A stretch of 45,077 nucleotides of DNA from an uncultured Comamonadaceae bacterium (GCA_946482595.1 CAMLSD010000028.1:1-45077); one strand, 5' to 3'. Shown: positions 1 to 9,367, numbered from the stretch's first letter. The notes: a model not told the origin generated them from the sequence alone. Translations and numbers: made by a program.

Positions 1-170
1 TCAACTCGCCGCTGGGCTGCCACGTCGAGTACGACGCCGACATGGACCTGCACGATGCGCAGTGGGTGGCCCGCGAGGCACCCATGGGCGCCGACGCGTC
101 GCAGGCCTTCCTGTTCCAGTACCGCCAGAAGTGGGCACCGTCCGGCCCGCCGCCTTCCGCCGGGGCCTGA
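1..170 (+). CDS. VOC (glyoxalase/extradiol dioxygenase-fold) protein, C-terminal fragment
   Basis: The gene enters from the left edge; only the last 55 codons are present, read in frame from base 3 and ending at TGA 168-170. The fragment contains SPLGCHVEYDADMD followed by WVAREAP and FLFQYRQKW, which resembles the end of vicinal-oxygen-chelate proteins, where the last metal-ligand strand reads like GxHxE. Members are glyoxalases or ring-cleaving extradiol dioxygenases. It lies 13 bases upstream of a Rieske ferredoxin gene in what looks like an aromatic-degradation operon, which favours a dioxygenase-like role. The N-terminal half is not in the window, so the assignment is by family only. Confidence 0.6.
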   Translation, partial: NSPLGCHVEYDADMDLHDAQWVAREAPMGADASQAFLFQYRQKWAPSGPPPSAGA

Positions 171-183
171 GGGAGCGAGCAGC

Positions 184-540
184 ATGCGCCTGTGCCATCT
201 CGATGACCTGCCCGACGGCGGCTCGCGGGGTTTCGACCCCGAGTCGTCGGGGCGGGACACGATCTTCCTCGTTCGCCGTGGCAGCACGGTGCAGGCCTGG
301 CGCAATGCCTGCCCCCACCACGGCACGCCGATGGCCTGGCGCCGCCATGCCTATCTGAACGCGGCGGGCGATCGCATCGTCTGCGCCGCGCACGGCGCGC
401 AGTTCGAACTCGATACCGGCCGCTGCACGCTCGGCCCCTGCCTGGGCCAGGCCCTGACGCCGGTGGCGCTCGCCCTGCAGCCCGACGGTGAGGTTCACCT
501 CGCCGCGCCATTCCCAAGACTCCAAGGAGTTGAACCATGA
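184..540 (+). CDS. Rieske [2Fe-2S] ferredoxin-type protein
   Basis: A 118-residue protein made of a single Rieske domain. The cluster ligands are visible: Cys43-x-His45 in ACPHHGTPM and Cys67-x-x-His70 in VCAAHGAQFE. It would carry electrons, either as the ferredoxin of a ring-hydroxylating oxygenase or as a redox partner of the monooxygenase encoded next. No oxygenase alpha subunit is visible in the window, so the partner is uncertain. The ATG at 184 follows a GGGAGCGAGC purine-rich stretch. The stop TGA (538-540) overlaps the next start in an ATGA, indicating translational coupling to the FAD monooxygenase. Confidence 0.85.
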   Translation: MRLCHLDDLPDGGSRGFDPESSGRDTIFLVRRGSTVQAWRNACPHHGTPMAWRRHAYLNAAGDRIVCAAHGAQFELDTGRCTLGPCLGQALTPVALALQPDGEVHLAAPFPRLQGVEP

Positions 541-1664
541 CACTCGCAGCCCAACGCATCCTGATCATCGGCGGCGGCTTTTCCGGCATGTCTGCCGCCA
601 TCGAGCTGCGCAAGCTCGGCGCCGAAGTCGACCTGGTCGAGATCGACCCCGGCTGGCGCAACTACGGCGCCGGCATCAGCCTGGGGGGCGCCACGCTGCG
701 CGCCTTCCGGCAGCTTGGCATCCTCGACGCCTTCCTGCGCGAGGGCAGTGCGGTCGACGGCCTGCAGTGCTTCCTGCCCGACGGCACGCCGATCGCCACC
801 CTGCCCACACCCCGTGTGGCCGGGCCGGACGTGCCCGGCAGCGGCGGCATCATGCGCCCGGTGCTCGCGCGCATCCTGGCCGAGGCCACACGTGCCAGCG
901 GCACCCGTGTGCATCTCGGGCGCACCTTCACCCGCATCACGCAGGACGCCGATGGTGTGGACGTCGAGTTCTCCGACGGCCAGCGTGGGCGCTTCGACCT
1001 GGCGATCGGTGCCGACGGCCTGTATTCGCGCACCCGCGAGGTGTTGTTTCCCGACGCACCAAAGCCCCGCTACACCGGCCAGGCCGTCTGGCGCGCGGTG
1101 CTGCCGCGCCCGGCCGACGTGCAGACCGCATCGATGTGGATGGGGCGTGTCAAGCCGGGGGTGAACCCGGTGTCGCGCGACCAGATGTACCTGTTCCTCA
1201 CCGAACACCGGCCGGTGAACGAGCATGTCGACCCGGCCACGTTTGCCGACCAGCTGCGTGCCCTGCTGGCGCCGTTTCCGGCGCCGATGGTGCAGTGGAT
1301 CCGCGATCAGATCGGCCCGGACTCGCAGATCATCTTCCGCCCGCTCGAAGGCCTGCTCATGCCACGGCCCTGGTCGCAAGGGCGTGTGGTGCTGATCGGC
1401 GACACGGTGCATGCCACCACCCCGCACCTGGCCTCGGGTGCGTGCATCGGCATCGAGGATGCCATCGTGCTGGCACAGGTGCTGGCACAGCACCCCCACG
1501 TGGCCGACGCGCTCCCGGCCTTCGAGTCCAGGCGCTGGGAGCGCTGCCGCATGGTGGTCGAGAACTCGTTCCGCCTGGGCGAGATCGAGATCGCCAATGG
1601 CGACCGGGAAGAACACGGCCGGATCATGCGCGAGTCGCTCATGGCACTGGCCCAGCCCATCTGA
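537..1664 (+). CDS. FAD-dependent aromatic-ring monooxygenase (PHBH-fold)
   Basis: A 375-residue group A flavoprotein monooxygenase. The N-terminal dinucleotide-binding loop is GGGFSG (residues 12-17) followed by an acidic residue at the end of strand 2 (LVEIDP). The DG motif appears as GADGLYSRTR near residue 158 and the second FAD motif as IGDTVHATTPHLASG near residue 287. Such enzymes use NAD(P)H and O2 to hydroxylate phenolic or heteroaromatic substrates. The gene is overlapped by the Rieske gene upstream (ATGA) and followed 27 bases later by an MFS transporter, preceded by a GAGGAGACAG ribosome binding site. The substrate cannot be read from sequence. Confidence 0.9.
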   Translation: MTLAAQRILIIGGGFSGMSAAIELRKLGAEVDLVEIDPGWRNYGAGISLGGATLRAFRQLGILDAFLREGSAVDGLQCFLPDGTPIATLPTPRVAGPDVPGSGGIMRPVLARILAEATRASGTRVHLGRTFTRITQDADGVDVEFSDGQRGRFDLAIGADGLYSRTREVLFPDAPKPRYTGQAVWRAVLPRPADVQTASMWMGRVKPGVNPVSRDQMYLFLTEHRPVNEHVDPATFADQLRALLAPFPAPMVQWIRDQIGPDSQIIFRPLEGLLMPRPWSQGRVVLIGDTVHATTPHLASGACIGIEDAIVLAQVLAQHPHVADALPAFESRRWERCRMVVENSFRLGEIEIANGDREEHGRIMRESLMALAQPI

Positions 1665-1691
1665 CGGCAACTGCCGCGAGGAGACAGACTC

Positions 1692-2858
1692 ATGATCACG
1701 ACCGATTCGTTGCGAGGCCGCCTCGCGTTGATGGCGGCACACTGCGCCGGCATGGTGGACCTGGTGGCCCTGCCGTTGTGGGTGGGCATCCTGATGAGCC
1801 ACTACCGGTTCGATCCCCAGCAGGCCGGCGGGGTGGTGACCCTGTTCCTGGTGGGGGCGGTGGTGGCCAGCACGGTGCTGGCGTCACGGTTCGAACGCAT
1901 CCCGCGCCGCGTGGTCGTGGTGGTCGGGTTCGCTGCAGCGGCACTGTCCTTCCTGACGGTGGCGTGGCGGCAGGACCTGGCCACCATCGCGGTGCTGCAC
2001 CTGGTGGCCGGGCTGTCCACCGGCGCGGCGCTGAGCGTCACGCACGGCACGATTGCGCGTTCGCCCCATCCGCACCGCCTGTATGCGATCGTGAGCACGG
2101 CGCTTGGTGTGTTCGCCATCGGATTTTTCGTCGCCGTGCCGCCCTTGCTGGCCCGCATCGACGGCACGATGCTGTTCCAGGTGTTTGGCGGCGTGATGGC
2201 GGTGGCGGCGGTGGCGTCCGTGCTGGCCTTCCCGCAGGCTGACGCCGCGGCACCCGGCGCCACGCCGGCCGCGGCCAGGGCCCGGCCCGAGCCGCTGCCG
2301 CGTGCGGTGTGGTTCGGCATCGTCGGTGTCGGCTGCATGGGCCTGGTCCAGGCGATGACCTTCGCCTTCCTGGAGCGCGTGGGCGATGCCCGTGCCTTCG
2401 AGGCCTCGGCGATAGCCGGCATGCTGGTGGCCATCGGCATCATCAACCTGGTGCCGGCACCTGTGGCAGGCTGGCTCGAGCACCGGGTGTCCGCACGCAA
2501 CGTGCTGCTGGTCGGCCCGGCTGCGCAGGCGGTGCTGGCAGCACTGATCATGCTGTCGACCGGGTTTGCGATGTATGCCGCGGGTGCCCTGTTCTTTGCC
2601 GCGGTGATGATCTTCACGCACACCTTTGCCTTCGGCCTGCTGGCTCGCCTGGAGCCCACCGGCCGCGCGCTGGCCGCCACTCCCGCGATGGTGATGACCG
2701 GTGCGGCGATCGGCCCGGTGCTCGGCGGCACCCTGGTCAAGTCCTTCGGCTACGGCAGCCTGGCGCTGGCGTCCGCCGTCACGGCCGCGGTGGCCGTGTT
2801 CTGCTTCTCGCAACTGCCCCGTCAGGCGGCCACCTCGCACCGGAGGGCCATCGCATGA
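1692..2858 (+). CDS. MFS transporter
   Basis: A 388-residue hydrophobic protein with about twelve membrane helices, typical of the major facilitator superfamily. A central linker rich in Ala, Pro and Arg (around residues 180-205) separates two six-helix halves. The start ATG follows GAGGAGACAGACTC, a good ribosome binding site. It ends in an ATGA overlap with the cyclase gene. Placement between the monooxygenase and the cyclase suggests uptake of the operon's aromatic substrate, or export of an intermediate; direction is inference. Confidence 0.85.
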   Translation: MITTDSLRGRLALMAAHCAGMVDLVALPLWVGILMSHYRFDPQQAGGVVTLFLVGAVVASTVLASRFERIPRRVVVVVGFAAAALSFLTVAWRQDLATIAVLHLVAGLSTGAALSVTHGTIARSPHPHRLYAIVSTALGVFAIGFFVAVPPLLARIDGTMLFQVFGGVMAVAAVASVLAFPQADAAAPGATPAAARARPEPLPRAVWFGIVGVGCMGLVQAMTFAFLERVGDARAFEASAIAGMLVAIGIINLVPAPVAGWLEHRVSARNVLLVGPAAQAVLAALIMLSTGFAMYAAGALFFAAVMIFTHTFAFGLLARLEPTGRALAATPAMVMTGAAIGPVLGGTLVKSFGYGSLALASAVTAAVAVFCFSQLPRQAATSHRRAIA

Positions 2859-3649
2859 AACCCGTACGCCGATTCGTTGACCTGTCGATCTACCTCGAGA
2901 ACGACGTGCTGTCCGACCCGCCACCGCTGGCACCAAAGATCACCTACCAGACCCATGCCGACACCTTGCCCGAGTTCATGGCGATGCTGCCCGGCACCCG
3001 GCCGCAGGACTATCCCGACGGCGAGGCGGCCGCGGCCGAGTGGGTCACGCTGACCACCCACAACGGCACCCACCTCGATGCACCCTGGCACTTCCATTCC
3101 ACCCAGGACGCACGCCTGGGCGGTGCCCGGCCGTCGATCACCATCGACCAGGTGCCGCTGGAGTGGTGCTTCCAGCCCGGCGTGAAGCTCGACTTCCGGC
3201 ACTTCCCCGATGGTTACGTGGCCACCGCGGCCGACGTGGCGGCCGAGCTGGCGCGCATCGGCCATGAGCTGCAGCCGCTGGACATCGTGGTTGTCAACAC
3301 CCGGGCAGGCACGCGCTACGGGCAGCCGGACTACGTGTCCTGCGGCTGCGGCATGGGCTACGAGGCCACGATGTACCTGCTGGAGCGCGGCGTGCGCCTG
3401 ACCGGCACCGATGCCTGGAGCTGGGACGCGCCGTTCGGCTACACCGCGCAGCGCGTGGCCGAAACCGGCGACACCTCGCTGATCTGGGAGGGCCACAAGG
3501 CCGGTCGCGACATCGGCTACTGCCATCTCGAGAAGCTGCACAACCTGGAGGCCCTGCCGTCACACGGGTTCACGATCAGTTGCTTCCCGCACAAGATCCG
3601 CGGCGCATCGGCCGGCTGGACACGGGCCGTGGCCATCTTCGAGGGCTGA
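2855..3649 (+). CDS. Cyclase family protein (kynurenine formamidase-like metal hydrolase)
   Basis: A 264-residue protein. It carries the family signature [12 protein letters not shown] at about residues 69-80, the HxGTHxDxPxH metal-binding motif of bacterial kynurenine formamidases, isatin hydrolases and polyketide-type cyclases. It opens with [11 protein letters not shown], the usual DLS strand of the fold. These enzymes hydrolyse amide or lactam bonds with a divalent metal. In this operon it could open a ring or remove a formyl group after monooxygenation. The start overlaps the MFS stop (ATGA), and the next start follows after two bases. Confidence 0.85.
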   Translation: MKPVRRFVDLSIYLENDVLSDPPPLAPKITYQTHADTLPEFMAMLPGTRPQDYPDGEAAAAEWVTLTTHNGTHLDAPWHFHSTQDARLGGARPSITIDQVPLEWCFQPGVKLDFRHFPDGYVATAADVAAELARIGHELQPLDIVVVNTRAGTRYGQPDYVSCGCGMGYEATMYLLERGVRLTGTDAWSWDAPFGYTAQRVAETGDTSLIWEGHKAGRDIGYCHLEKLHNLEALPSHGFTISCFPHKIRGASAGWTRAVAIFEG

Positions 3650-3651
3650 TC

Positions 3652-5301
3652 ATGAAACGGCGCCTCGTTCGTGTCGCTGCGTTGCAGCACATGGGGGTAC
3701 GGCAGCGGCTGTGGCTGGGGGTCGGCTCGCTGGTGGTGTTGCTGCTGGTGCTGGCCTGTGGTGCGCTGTGGCAGTTGCGGGCCATGGGCCAGCAGCTCCA
3801 GGCCGTCGTGGAGGTGCACGGCCACCGCGGCGAGCTGGCGCACCGCCTGCATGCGGCGCAACTCAGATGGATGGAGCGCATGCGCGCGCTGCTGGTCGCC
3901 AGCGATCCGGACGACCTGAAGTTCCAGCTCGAGGAGCTGCAGGGCGCCCGTCGCGCCTACCTCGACGCCGAGTCCGCCCTGGGTGAGGCGCTTGCCGGCC
4001 TGGGGGAGGGCGACCCGATGCGCGCCGTGTTTGCCGAGGTGCCCCCATTGCGCGAGATGGTGATGCCGCTGTACGACTCGGCCGCGGCCAGCGTGCAAGG
4101 CGGTGGCGGCATCGAAGGGGCACTGGGCTTGCTGCTGCCGGCCGAGTCGGCCGAGGCGCGACTGCGCGGGCTGATCGGTACGCTGGTCGACAGTGCGGCG
4201 GCCGCAGCACGCGCCGAGCACGAGCTGGCCACGCAGCGCCTGAAACTGGCCACGCTGGGGCTCGGTGTGTTGACGGTGCTGGCCGTGGCGGCCGCGCTGG
4301 CCATGGCGGTGGGTCTGGTGCGCAGCGTCACGCGGCCCATCTCGTCGGCGGTGGCGCTGGCGGAGTCCATCGCCCGAGGCCGGCTGGACGACCCGATCGA
4401 GCCGGGGCGTCAGGACGAGTTCGGGCGGCTGACGGCCGCCATGGCGATCATGCAGGCGCGTCTGCGCGAGACGGTCGGCGCCCTGGCCGGCTCGGCCGAG
4501 GCGGTGTCGACCGCCAGCAGCGAGATCGGCGCCGGCAGCCAGCACCTGTCCACACGCACCGAGCAGGCCGCGGCCCGCCTGGCCGAAACCGCGTCGTCTG
4601 TGCGTGGGCTGCGCGACACCCTGGCCGGCAGCGTCGGTGCGGCGCGTGTGGCCAGCGGCCTGGCCAGCCAGGCGCAGCAGGATGCGCAGCAGGGCCACCA
4701 GGCCGTGGCGCGGCTGGCCGGGCACATGCAGGCGATCGCATCGGCAGCCACACGCATCACCGAGATCGTGACCGCGATCGAAGGCATTGCCTTCCAGACC
4801 AATGTGCTGTCGCTCAATGCCGCTGTCGAGGCCGCCCGCGCCGGTGAACACGGGCGGGGGTTTGCCGTGGTGGCCGCCGAGGTGCGCGCGCTGGCGCAAC
4901 GGGCCGCCGAGGCGGCCGGGCAGATCCGCGAACTCAGTGCGCAGACCTCCGGCAGCCTGCGCCAAGGTTCGGCCAGCGTGGACGACGTCGAGGCCACCGT
5001 GAACCGCCTGCTCGACAGTGCCAACGGTGTGGCGCAGGCCGTCGAAGGTGTGGCCGATGCGGCCGCAGTGCAGAGCGATGCGCTCGTGGGCATCGACGAC
5101 GCGGTGCTCCGGCTGGACGGCATGACTCAGCAGAATGCCGCGCTGGCCGAGCAACTGACGGCTGCGGCCGATGGCCTGCAGTTGCGCGCGGGTGAGCTCC
5201 ACGACGTGATCGCGAGCTTTCGCAGTGGCGAGCGACCGGGCGCGGGCAGTACACCGCAGTGGCCGCAGCCCGCAGTTGCACAGGAAGCGAGCGCAGCATG
5301 A
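3652..5301 (+). CDS. Methyl-accepting chemotaxis protein with small periplasmic helical sensor
   Basis: A 549-residue chemoreceptor. A first membrane helix (about residues 20-41) is followed by a helical periplasmic domain of about 155 residues resembling a four-helix-bundle sensor, a second membrane helix (about 200-223), a HAMP region and a long cytoplasmic coiled coil. The signalling tip [21 protein letters not shown] lies near residues 377-398. I chose ATG 3652 because GAGGGCTGATC precedes it and the first helix starts soon after. It sits two bases after the cyclase stop and overlaps a periplasmic binding protein start by ATGA. This suggests a receptor that senses the operon substrate, perhaps through that binding protein. 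Confidence 0.93.
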   Translation: MKRRLVRVAALQHMGVRQRLWLGVGSLVVLLLVLACGALWQLRAMGQQLQAVVEVHGHRGELAHRLHAAQLRWMERMRALLVASDPDDLKFQLEELQGARRAYLDAESALGEALAGLGEGDPMRAVFAEVPPLREMVMPLYDSAAASVQGGGGIEGALGLLLPAESAEARLRGLIGTLVDSAAAAARAEHELATQRLKLATLGLGVLTVLAVAAALAMAVGLVRSVTRPISSAVALAESIARGRLDDPIEPGRQDEFGRLTAAMAIMQARLRETVGALAGSAEAVSTASSEIGAGSQHLSTRTEQAAARLAETASSVRGLRDTLAGSVGAARVASGLASQAQQDAQQGHQAVARLAGHMQAIASAATRITEIVTAIEGIAFQTNVLSLNAAVEAARAGEHGRGFAVVAAEVRALAQRAAEAAGQIRELSAQTSGSLRQGSASVDDVEATVNRLLDSANGVAQAVEGVADAAAVQSDALVGIDDAVLRLDGMTQQNAALAEQLTAAADGLQLRAGELHDVIASFRSGERPGAGSTPQWPQPAVAQEASAA

Positions 5302-5331
5302 CCCCCCGGCGCAGCATGACTCCCCGACGGA
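5291..5331 (+). repeat. Imperfect tandem duplication at a start site
   Basis: The sequence CAGCATGACCCCCCGGCG is followed directly by CAGCATGACTCCCCGACG. Each copy supplies an ATG and the residues MTPRR, so the binding protein has two in-frame starts 18 bases apart. The first overlaps the chemoreceptor stop codon. Confidence 0.7.
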
Positions 5332-6467
5332 TCTTGACTGGTGTCATCACGGCGTTCCTGGTCCTGTGCTGCCTTGCCGCGGGCGCCCAGCCTGCGGCGG
5401 TGGTGATCGGTCTGACGCTGCCGCTCACCGGGCCGGATGCGGCCTATGGCCAGGGGCTGTTGCACGGGGCACAACTGGCCGTGGCGCGTGCCAATGCGGC
5501 CGGTGGGGTCGCGGGTCGACCGCTGGCGCTGCTGAGCCTGGATGACACCGGCAGCGCAAGCCGTGCTGCGGCCAACGCGCAGCAGTTGCTCGATCGCGGG
5601 GCCGTGGCGATCACCGGTGCGCATGGCGCCAGCTCGGCACTGGCCGTGGCCGAGGTGATCTCGCCAGGCGCGGGCGGGCCGCAGGCGGCGATGGTGGCAC
5701 CGGCCAGCGGCGCCGAGGCGCTGCGCGAGCCGGTCCGGCCCGGTGTGTTTCATCTGCGTGCCGGTGTGGGTGACGAGGCCGGTGCGGCCGTCCTGCACCT
5801 CGACACGATCGGTGTGACGCGATATGCCGTGCTGGCGCAGGCCGATGCGCTGGGCGACTCGGGGCGCGAGCGCATCCTGATCGAACTCACCCGCCTGGCG
5901 ATGCGCCCGGTGGCGATCGAACGCATGGACCATGCCGCCACGGCACAGGCTGCGCAGGAGGTGATGGGACGGGTCTGCGCCAGGCGCCCCGAGGCCGTGA
6001 TCCTGGCCGTCGACGCGGCCCTGGTTCGTGCCGCCATGGCCACCGCACGCCGACAGCCTTGTGCGGCGCACTACGTCGTGTTCAGCGAAACCGGCGCCGC
6101 GCTGGCCGCCCAGCACGACGGCAGTGCCGGGGCCCACCCGCTGGCAGGGCTGCTGGTCACGCAGGTGGTGCCGCATCCATCCAATGCACTGCACCCCCTG
6201 GTCACCGAATACCGTGCCGCGCTGGCCGCGCACGGTGCATCGGCAGGCAGCTACCCGTCGCTGGAGGGGTACCTCGCCATCAGACTGATCCAGGAGGCCT
6301 TGCGGGCCTGCGGCCGCGACGCCCAGCGCGCCTGCCTGCTGCAGTCGCTGGCCACCCGCAGTCACGACCTGCCCGGCACCAAGGTGCAGCTCGGGGCTGC
6401 GCAGCGGCAGGCGCGTCCCTTTGTGGAGATCACGCTGCTCGACGCCGCCGGGCGCTTTCGGCGCTGA
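5298..6467 (+). CDS. Orphan ABC-type periplasmic binding protein (Leu/Ile/Val, LivK-like)
   Basis: A 389-residue type I periplasmic binding protein with a signal peptide (hydrophobic core [20 protein letters not shown]). The mature start [18 protein letters not shown] is the standard first strand of the LivK family, and [10 protein letters not shown] is a subfamily motif also present in the second such protein at 17600-18736. No LivHMGF transport genes are nearby. The start codon overlaps the stop of the chemoreceptor gene (ATGA), so the two are co-translated. The protein may deliver ligand to the receptor rather than to a transporter; that is inference. The N-terminus is internally duplicated (MTPRRS then MTPRRI), giving two possible starts at 5298 and 5316. 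Confidence 0.88.
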   Translation: MTPRRSMTPRRILTGVITAFLVLCCLAAGAQPAAVVIGLTLPLTGPDAAYGQGLLHGAQLAVARANAAGGVAGRPLALLSLDDTGSASRAAANAQQLLDRGAVAITGAHGASSALAVAEVISPGAGGPQAAMVAPASGAEALREPVRPGVFHLRAGVGDEAGAAVLHLDTIGVTRYAVLAQADALGDSGRERILIELTRLAMRPVAIERMDHAATAQAAQEVMGRVCARRPEAVILAVDAALVRAAMATARRQPCAAHYVVFSETGAALAAQHDGSAGAHPLAGLLVTQVVPHPSNALHPLVTEYRAALAAHGASAGSYPSLEGYLAIRLIQEALRACGRDAQRACLLQSLATRSHDLPGTKVQLGAAQRQARPFVEITLLDAAGRFRR

Positions 6468-6489
6468 GAAGCTGTGAACGTAGCCGCCA
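6465..6489 (+). repeat. 25-bp stop-codon-anchored dispersed repeat, copy A
   Basis: Begins with the TGA stop of the binding protein gene and reads TGAGAAGC-TGTGAACG-TAG-CCGCCA. The same 25-base pattern with identical spacing occurs at 42323 and 43329, each time starting on the stop codon of a plus-strand gene. Function unknown. Confidence 0.6.
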
Positions 6490-6610
6490 TGCCCGCTTTT
6501 CCCCCCGAACGTACCGGCACGGCGTTGCCAATGCGCGCCGTAGCCCGAGCGATGGCTGTGCCTTGCGCCTGTACCCGGCACGTGCGGGCGGCCTGCTCGG
6601 TCACCCCCTA

Positions 6611-6630
6611 GACACACAGGACACACAGGA
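6611..6630 (+). promoter_or_regulatory. Nine-base tandem repeat forming the cupin ribosome binding site
   Basis: GACACACAG occurs twice in tandem (6611-6619, 6620-6628) and runs into GAGAA, creating the ACAGGAGA Shine-Dalgarno region 10 bases before the cupin ATG. The 172-base gap upstream (6468-6639) holds the dispersed repeat but no convincing promoter. Confidence 0.45.
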
Positions 6631-6639
6631 GAACCCGAC

Positions 6640-7218
6640 ATGAGCTTCCCTCCCATTCACCGCGTGGTCACCGGCCACGACACCGAAGGCAAGGCGATCG
6701 TTGCCAGCAGCGGCCCGCTGCCCACCGTGCTCGAACTGCAGGCCATTGCCGGCACCGTGTTCCATGAGGTGTGGGCCACGACCGGCTCGCCGGCGCCGGT
6801 GGACAACGCCGCCGATCCGACGCTGGGCCCGCTGACCTTGTCTCCCCCGCCGCAGGGCACGCGCATCCGGTTTGTCGACATCCCGCCCGACACGCCGGAG
6901 TTCCTGGCGCACGGGGCGGCACGCATGCACCAGGCGTTTTCCCAGATCGGCGAGGTCGAGGCTTCCACCGTGAAGGTCGGTTCGCCCCACCCCTTGATGC
7001 ACCGCACCGAGTCGGTGGACTACGGCGTGGTCATCGAAGGCGAGATGACGCTGGTGCTCGACGACACCGAAGTGCAGCTCAGGCCAGGCAGTGTGGTGGT
7101 GCAGCGCGGCACCAACCATGCCTGGGCCAACCGCTCGGGCAAGACCTGCCGCATGTTGTTCGTGCTGGTGGATGGTCAGTACGAGCCGGCCCTGGCGCAG
7201 GCCCTGGCACAGCGATGA
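6640..7218 (+). CDS. Cupin-domain protein
   Basis: A 192-residue protein whose C-terminal half (about residues 105-185) is a single cupin barrel. The first motif region reads HPLMHRTESVDYGVVIEGEM and the second LRPGSVVVQRGTNHAWANR, with the His residues expected to bind a metal. The N-terminal half contains FHEVWATTGSPAPV and a proline-rich loop, as in cupin proteins of catabolic clusters whose exact reactions are mostly unproven. Candidates are dioxygenase, isomerase or substrate-binding accessory. It is the first gene after a 172-base gap and precedes the fumarylacetoacetate-hydrolase-family gene by 22 bases. Confidence 0.85.
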   Translation: MSFPPIHRVVTGHDTEGKAIVASSGPLPTVLELQAIAGTVFHEVWATTGSPAPVDNAADPTLGPLTLSPPPQGTRIRFVDIPPDTPEFLAHGAARMHQAFSQIGEVEASTVKVGSPHPLMHRTESVDYGVVIEGEMTLVLDDTEVQLRPGSVVVQRGTNHAWANRSGKTCRMLFVLVDGQYEPALAQALAQR

Positions 7219-7240
7219 ACCCATTTGACTGGAGCCCCTC

Positions 7241-8233
7241 ATGAGATTTGCGACCCTGCCCGACACCTCCCCCGAGGCCTCCCCCGACGGGCGGCTGGTG
7301 CTCGTATCGCCCGATGGCACACACTGCGTGCCGGCCGGCACCCTGGCGCCGAACCTGCAGCACGCGCTGACGCACTGGCACTCGGTCGAGCCCATGCTGC
7401 GCGAGCTGCAGCAGGCGCTCGATGACGGCCGTGCGGCCGGCATGCAGGCCTTCGACGCATCACAGGCGCTGGCACCGCTGCCCCGGGCGTGGCAATGGCT
7501 CGATGGGTCGGCCTTTCCTGCCCATGGCGACCTGATGACCACGGTCTTCAAGCTCGAGAAACACAACTACGACAACCGCCCCCTGATGTACCAGGGCCTG
7601 TCGGACCACTTCATAGCGCCGCTGGCCGATGTGCCACTGCCGTCGGAAGACGATCACATCGACTTCGAAGGGGAGTTCGGCGTGATCACCGACCGGGTGC
7701 CGATGGGCGTCACGCCGCAGCAGGCCCTGCAGCACGTGCGGCTGGTCGTGCTGATCAATGACTGGTCCCTGCGGCGGATCGCCCCGATCGAGATGAAGAC
7801 AGGCTTCGGCTGGATCCAGGCCAAACCGGCCAGCAGCATGGGGCCGATCGCCGTGACGCCGGACGAACTGGGCGAGGGCTGGCGCGACGCACGGGTGCAG
7901 ATGCGCATGGAAGTCGACTGGAACGGCGAGCGTTTCGGCGCAGCGCATGGGGGGGCCATGTCCTTCGGCTTCGACCAGCTCATCGCACACGCAGCCTACA
8001 GCCGTACGCTGGTGGCGGGCACGGTGATCGGCTCGGGCACCGTGTCGAGCGAGAACTATCGGGAGGTCGGTTCGTCATGCATCGCCGAGCGGCGCGCCAT
8101 CGAGTTGCTCGACGAAGGCCGCCCCCGCACGCCGTTCATGGCCTTTGGCGACCGTGTGCGCCTGCAGGCCCGCCGGGACGACGGCGCCGCCGGCCCGTTC
8201 GGGGTGATCGACCAGCGTGTCGTGCGCGCCTGA
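7241..8233 (+). CDS. Fumarylacetoacetate hydrolase family protein
   Basis: A 330-residue FAH-family enzyme. The acidic metal ligands appear in DFEGEFGVI (about residue 141 onward) and in the following NDWSLR. Lys in KTGFGWIQAKPASS and the Gly-rich GTVIGSGTVSSENYREVGSS complete the family signature. Such enzymes hydrolyse C-C bonds of beta-diketo acids or hydrate/isomerise ring-cleavage products, a late step in aromatic catabolism. The length and the long N-terminal segment match the fumarylacetoacetase-like branch rather than the shorter COG0179 proteins. The start follows TGGAGCCCCTC. It fits as the hydrolase that processes the ring-opened product in this operon. Confidence 0.88.
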   Translation: MRFATLPDTSPEASPDGRLVLVSPDGTHCVPAGTLAPNLQHALTHWHSVEPMLRELQQALDDGRAAGMQAFDASQALAPLPRAWQWLDGSAFPAHGDLMTTVFKLEKHNYDNRPLMYQGLSDHFIAPLADVPLPSEDDHIDFEGEFGVITDRVPMGVTPQQALQHVRLVVLINDWSLRRIAPIEMKTGFGWIQAKPASSMGPIAVTPDELGEGWRDARVQMRMEVDWNGERFGAAHGGAMSFGFDQLIAHAAYSRTLVAGTVIGSGTVSSENYREVGSSCIAERRAIELLDEGRPRTPFMAFGDRVRLQARRDDGAAGPFGVIDQRVVRA

Positions 8234-8247
8234 CGAAGGAGCCGACG

Positions 8248-9201
8248 ATGCGTGTGCTTGTCACCGGGGCGGGTGGGTTTGTCGGCCGGGCGCTGGTGCG
8301 TCGCCTGCTGGCCGACGGTGTGGCCGGTCGCCGGGTCGACACCCTCGTGGCGCTGGACCTCGCGCAGGACCCGGCGCCCGAGGCGCTGGGCCCGGACCCC
8401 CGCCTGCAGTGGGTCACGGGTTCACTGGTGAGTCCGCAGGTGCTCGACCAGGCCCTGGCCGAGCCGGTGGACCAGGTGTTTCATCTGGCCAGCATGCCGG
8501 GAGGAGCGGCCGAAGCCTCGCCCGACCTGGGGCGGCAGGTCAACCTGGACGCCACCGTGCAGATGCTCACACGGCTGCGCGAGCAGGGCAGGCAGCCACG
8601 CTTCGTGTTCGCCAGCACGGTGGCGGTCTACGGGCAGCCGTGGCCGGCTGCGGTCGACGAACTCACGCCGCCGTGCCCGGGCCTGAGCTATGGCGCACAC
8701 AAGCTGGCCGCCGAGGTGCTGATCGCCGACGCCGACCGGTGCGGCTGGGTGCAGGCCTGTTCGTTGCGGCTGCCCGGTGTGGTGGCCCGCCCGGGCGACG
8801 GGGCAGGGCTGATGTCGGCCTTCATGAGCCAGTTGTTCTGGCGCGTGGCCGCGGGTCTGCCCATCGTGCTGCCGGTGAGCCGCGACGGCGCCTCGTGGTG
8901 GATCTCGGTGGGCGCCTGCGTGGACAACCTGCTCCACGCTGCCCGCATCGACACCCGCAGGCTCGACCCCCGCCGTGTGGTGCAGATGCCGGCCCAGCAC
9001 CTGCGCATGGGCGACGTGGTCGACGCGCTGGTGCGGCTGCACGGCGAGGCTTGCCGTGCGCTGGTGAGCCACGCGCCGGATGAACGGGTGCAGGCCCTGT
9101 TCGCCTCCTACCCGCCGCTGCTCACACCGCAGGCGCAGGCACTGGGCTTTGCGCACGACGGCACGGTCGACGAGCTGGTCCGGCGGGCGTTGGTGGCCTG
9201 A
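8248..9201 (+). CDS. NAD-dependent epimerase/dehydratase, D-erythronate dehydrogenase (DenD)-like
   Basis: A 317-residue extended short-chain dehydrogenase. The NAD-binding loop is VTGAGGFVGRAL (residues 5-16), the catalytic Ser/Tyr/Lys are in FASTVAVYG and SYGAHKLAAE, and substrate-side residues follow in SLRLPGVVARPG. The spacing and the phrase AEASPDLGRQVNLDAT resemble the DenD group, which oxidises D-erythronate at C2, though a different sugar-acid or nucleotide-sugar substrate is possible. ATG 8248 follows GAAGGAGCCGACG, a strong ribosome binding site. It is the last gene of the operon and looks more like sugar-acid than aromatic chemistry. Confidence 0.8.
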   Translation: MRVLVTGAGGFVGRALVRRLLADGVAGRRVDTLVALDLAQDPAPEALGPDPRLQWVTGSLVSPQVLDQALAEPVDQVFHLASMPGGAAEASPDLGRQVNLDATVQMLTRLREQGRQPRFVFASTVAVYGQPWPAAVDELTPPCPGLSYGAHKLAAEVLIADADRCGWVQACSLRLPGVVARPGDGAGLMSAFMSQLFWRVAAGLPIVLPVSRDGASWWISVGACVDNLLHAARIDTRRLDPRRVVQMPAQHLRMGDVVDALVRLHGEACRALVSHAPDERVQALFASYPPLLTPQAQALGFAHDGTVDELVRRALVA

Positions 9202-9235
9202 CAGGGCGACGCCGAAGCACGCTGCGACAGCCCTG
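9202..9235 (+). terminator. Possible stem-loop after the operon
   Basis: CAGGGC (9202-9207) can pair with GCCCTG (9230-9235) immediately after the epimerase stop codon. The loop is long (22 bases) and no T-run follows, so intrinsic termination is uncertain. Confidence 0.25.
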
Positions 9236-9367
9236 CCAAGGACCGGCCTGGCCACCCACGGTGTGGTGCTGCGACGCCGTGCCGCAAGCTTGTATTGCCG
9301 CCAGGGCGGTTGCGCCGAATGGGGGGGCGGTGCTGCCCGGGGCTGACAAAGTGCAAGCTGTCGTTGC

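Noticed and set aside
3517..5202. 561-codon open frame on the minus strand
   Set aside because: Antisense to the chemoreceptor gene, with composition typical of a high-GC shadow and no recognisable domain.
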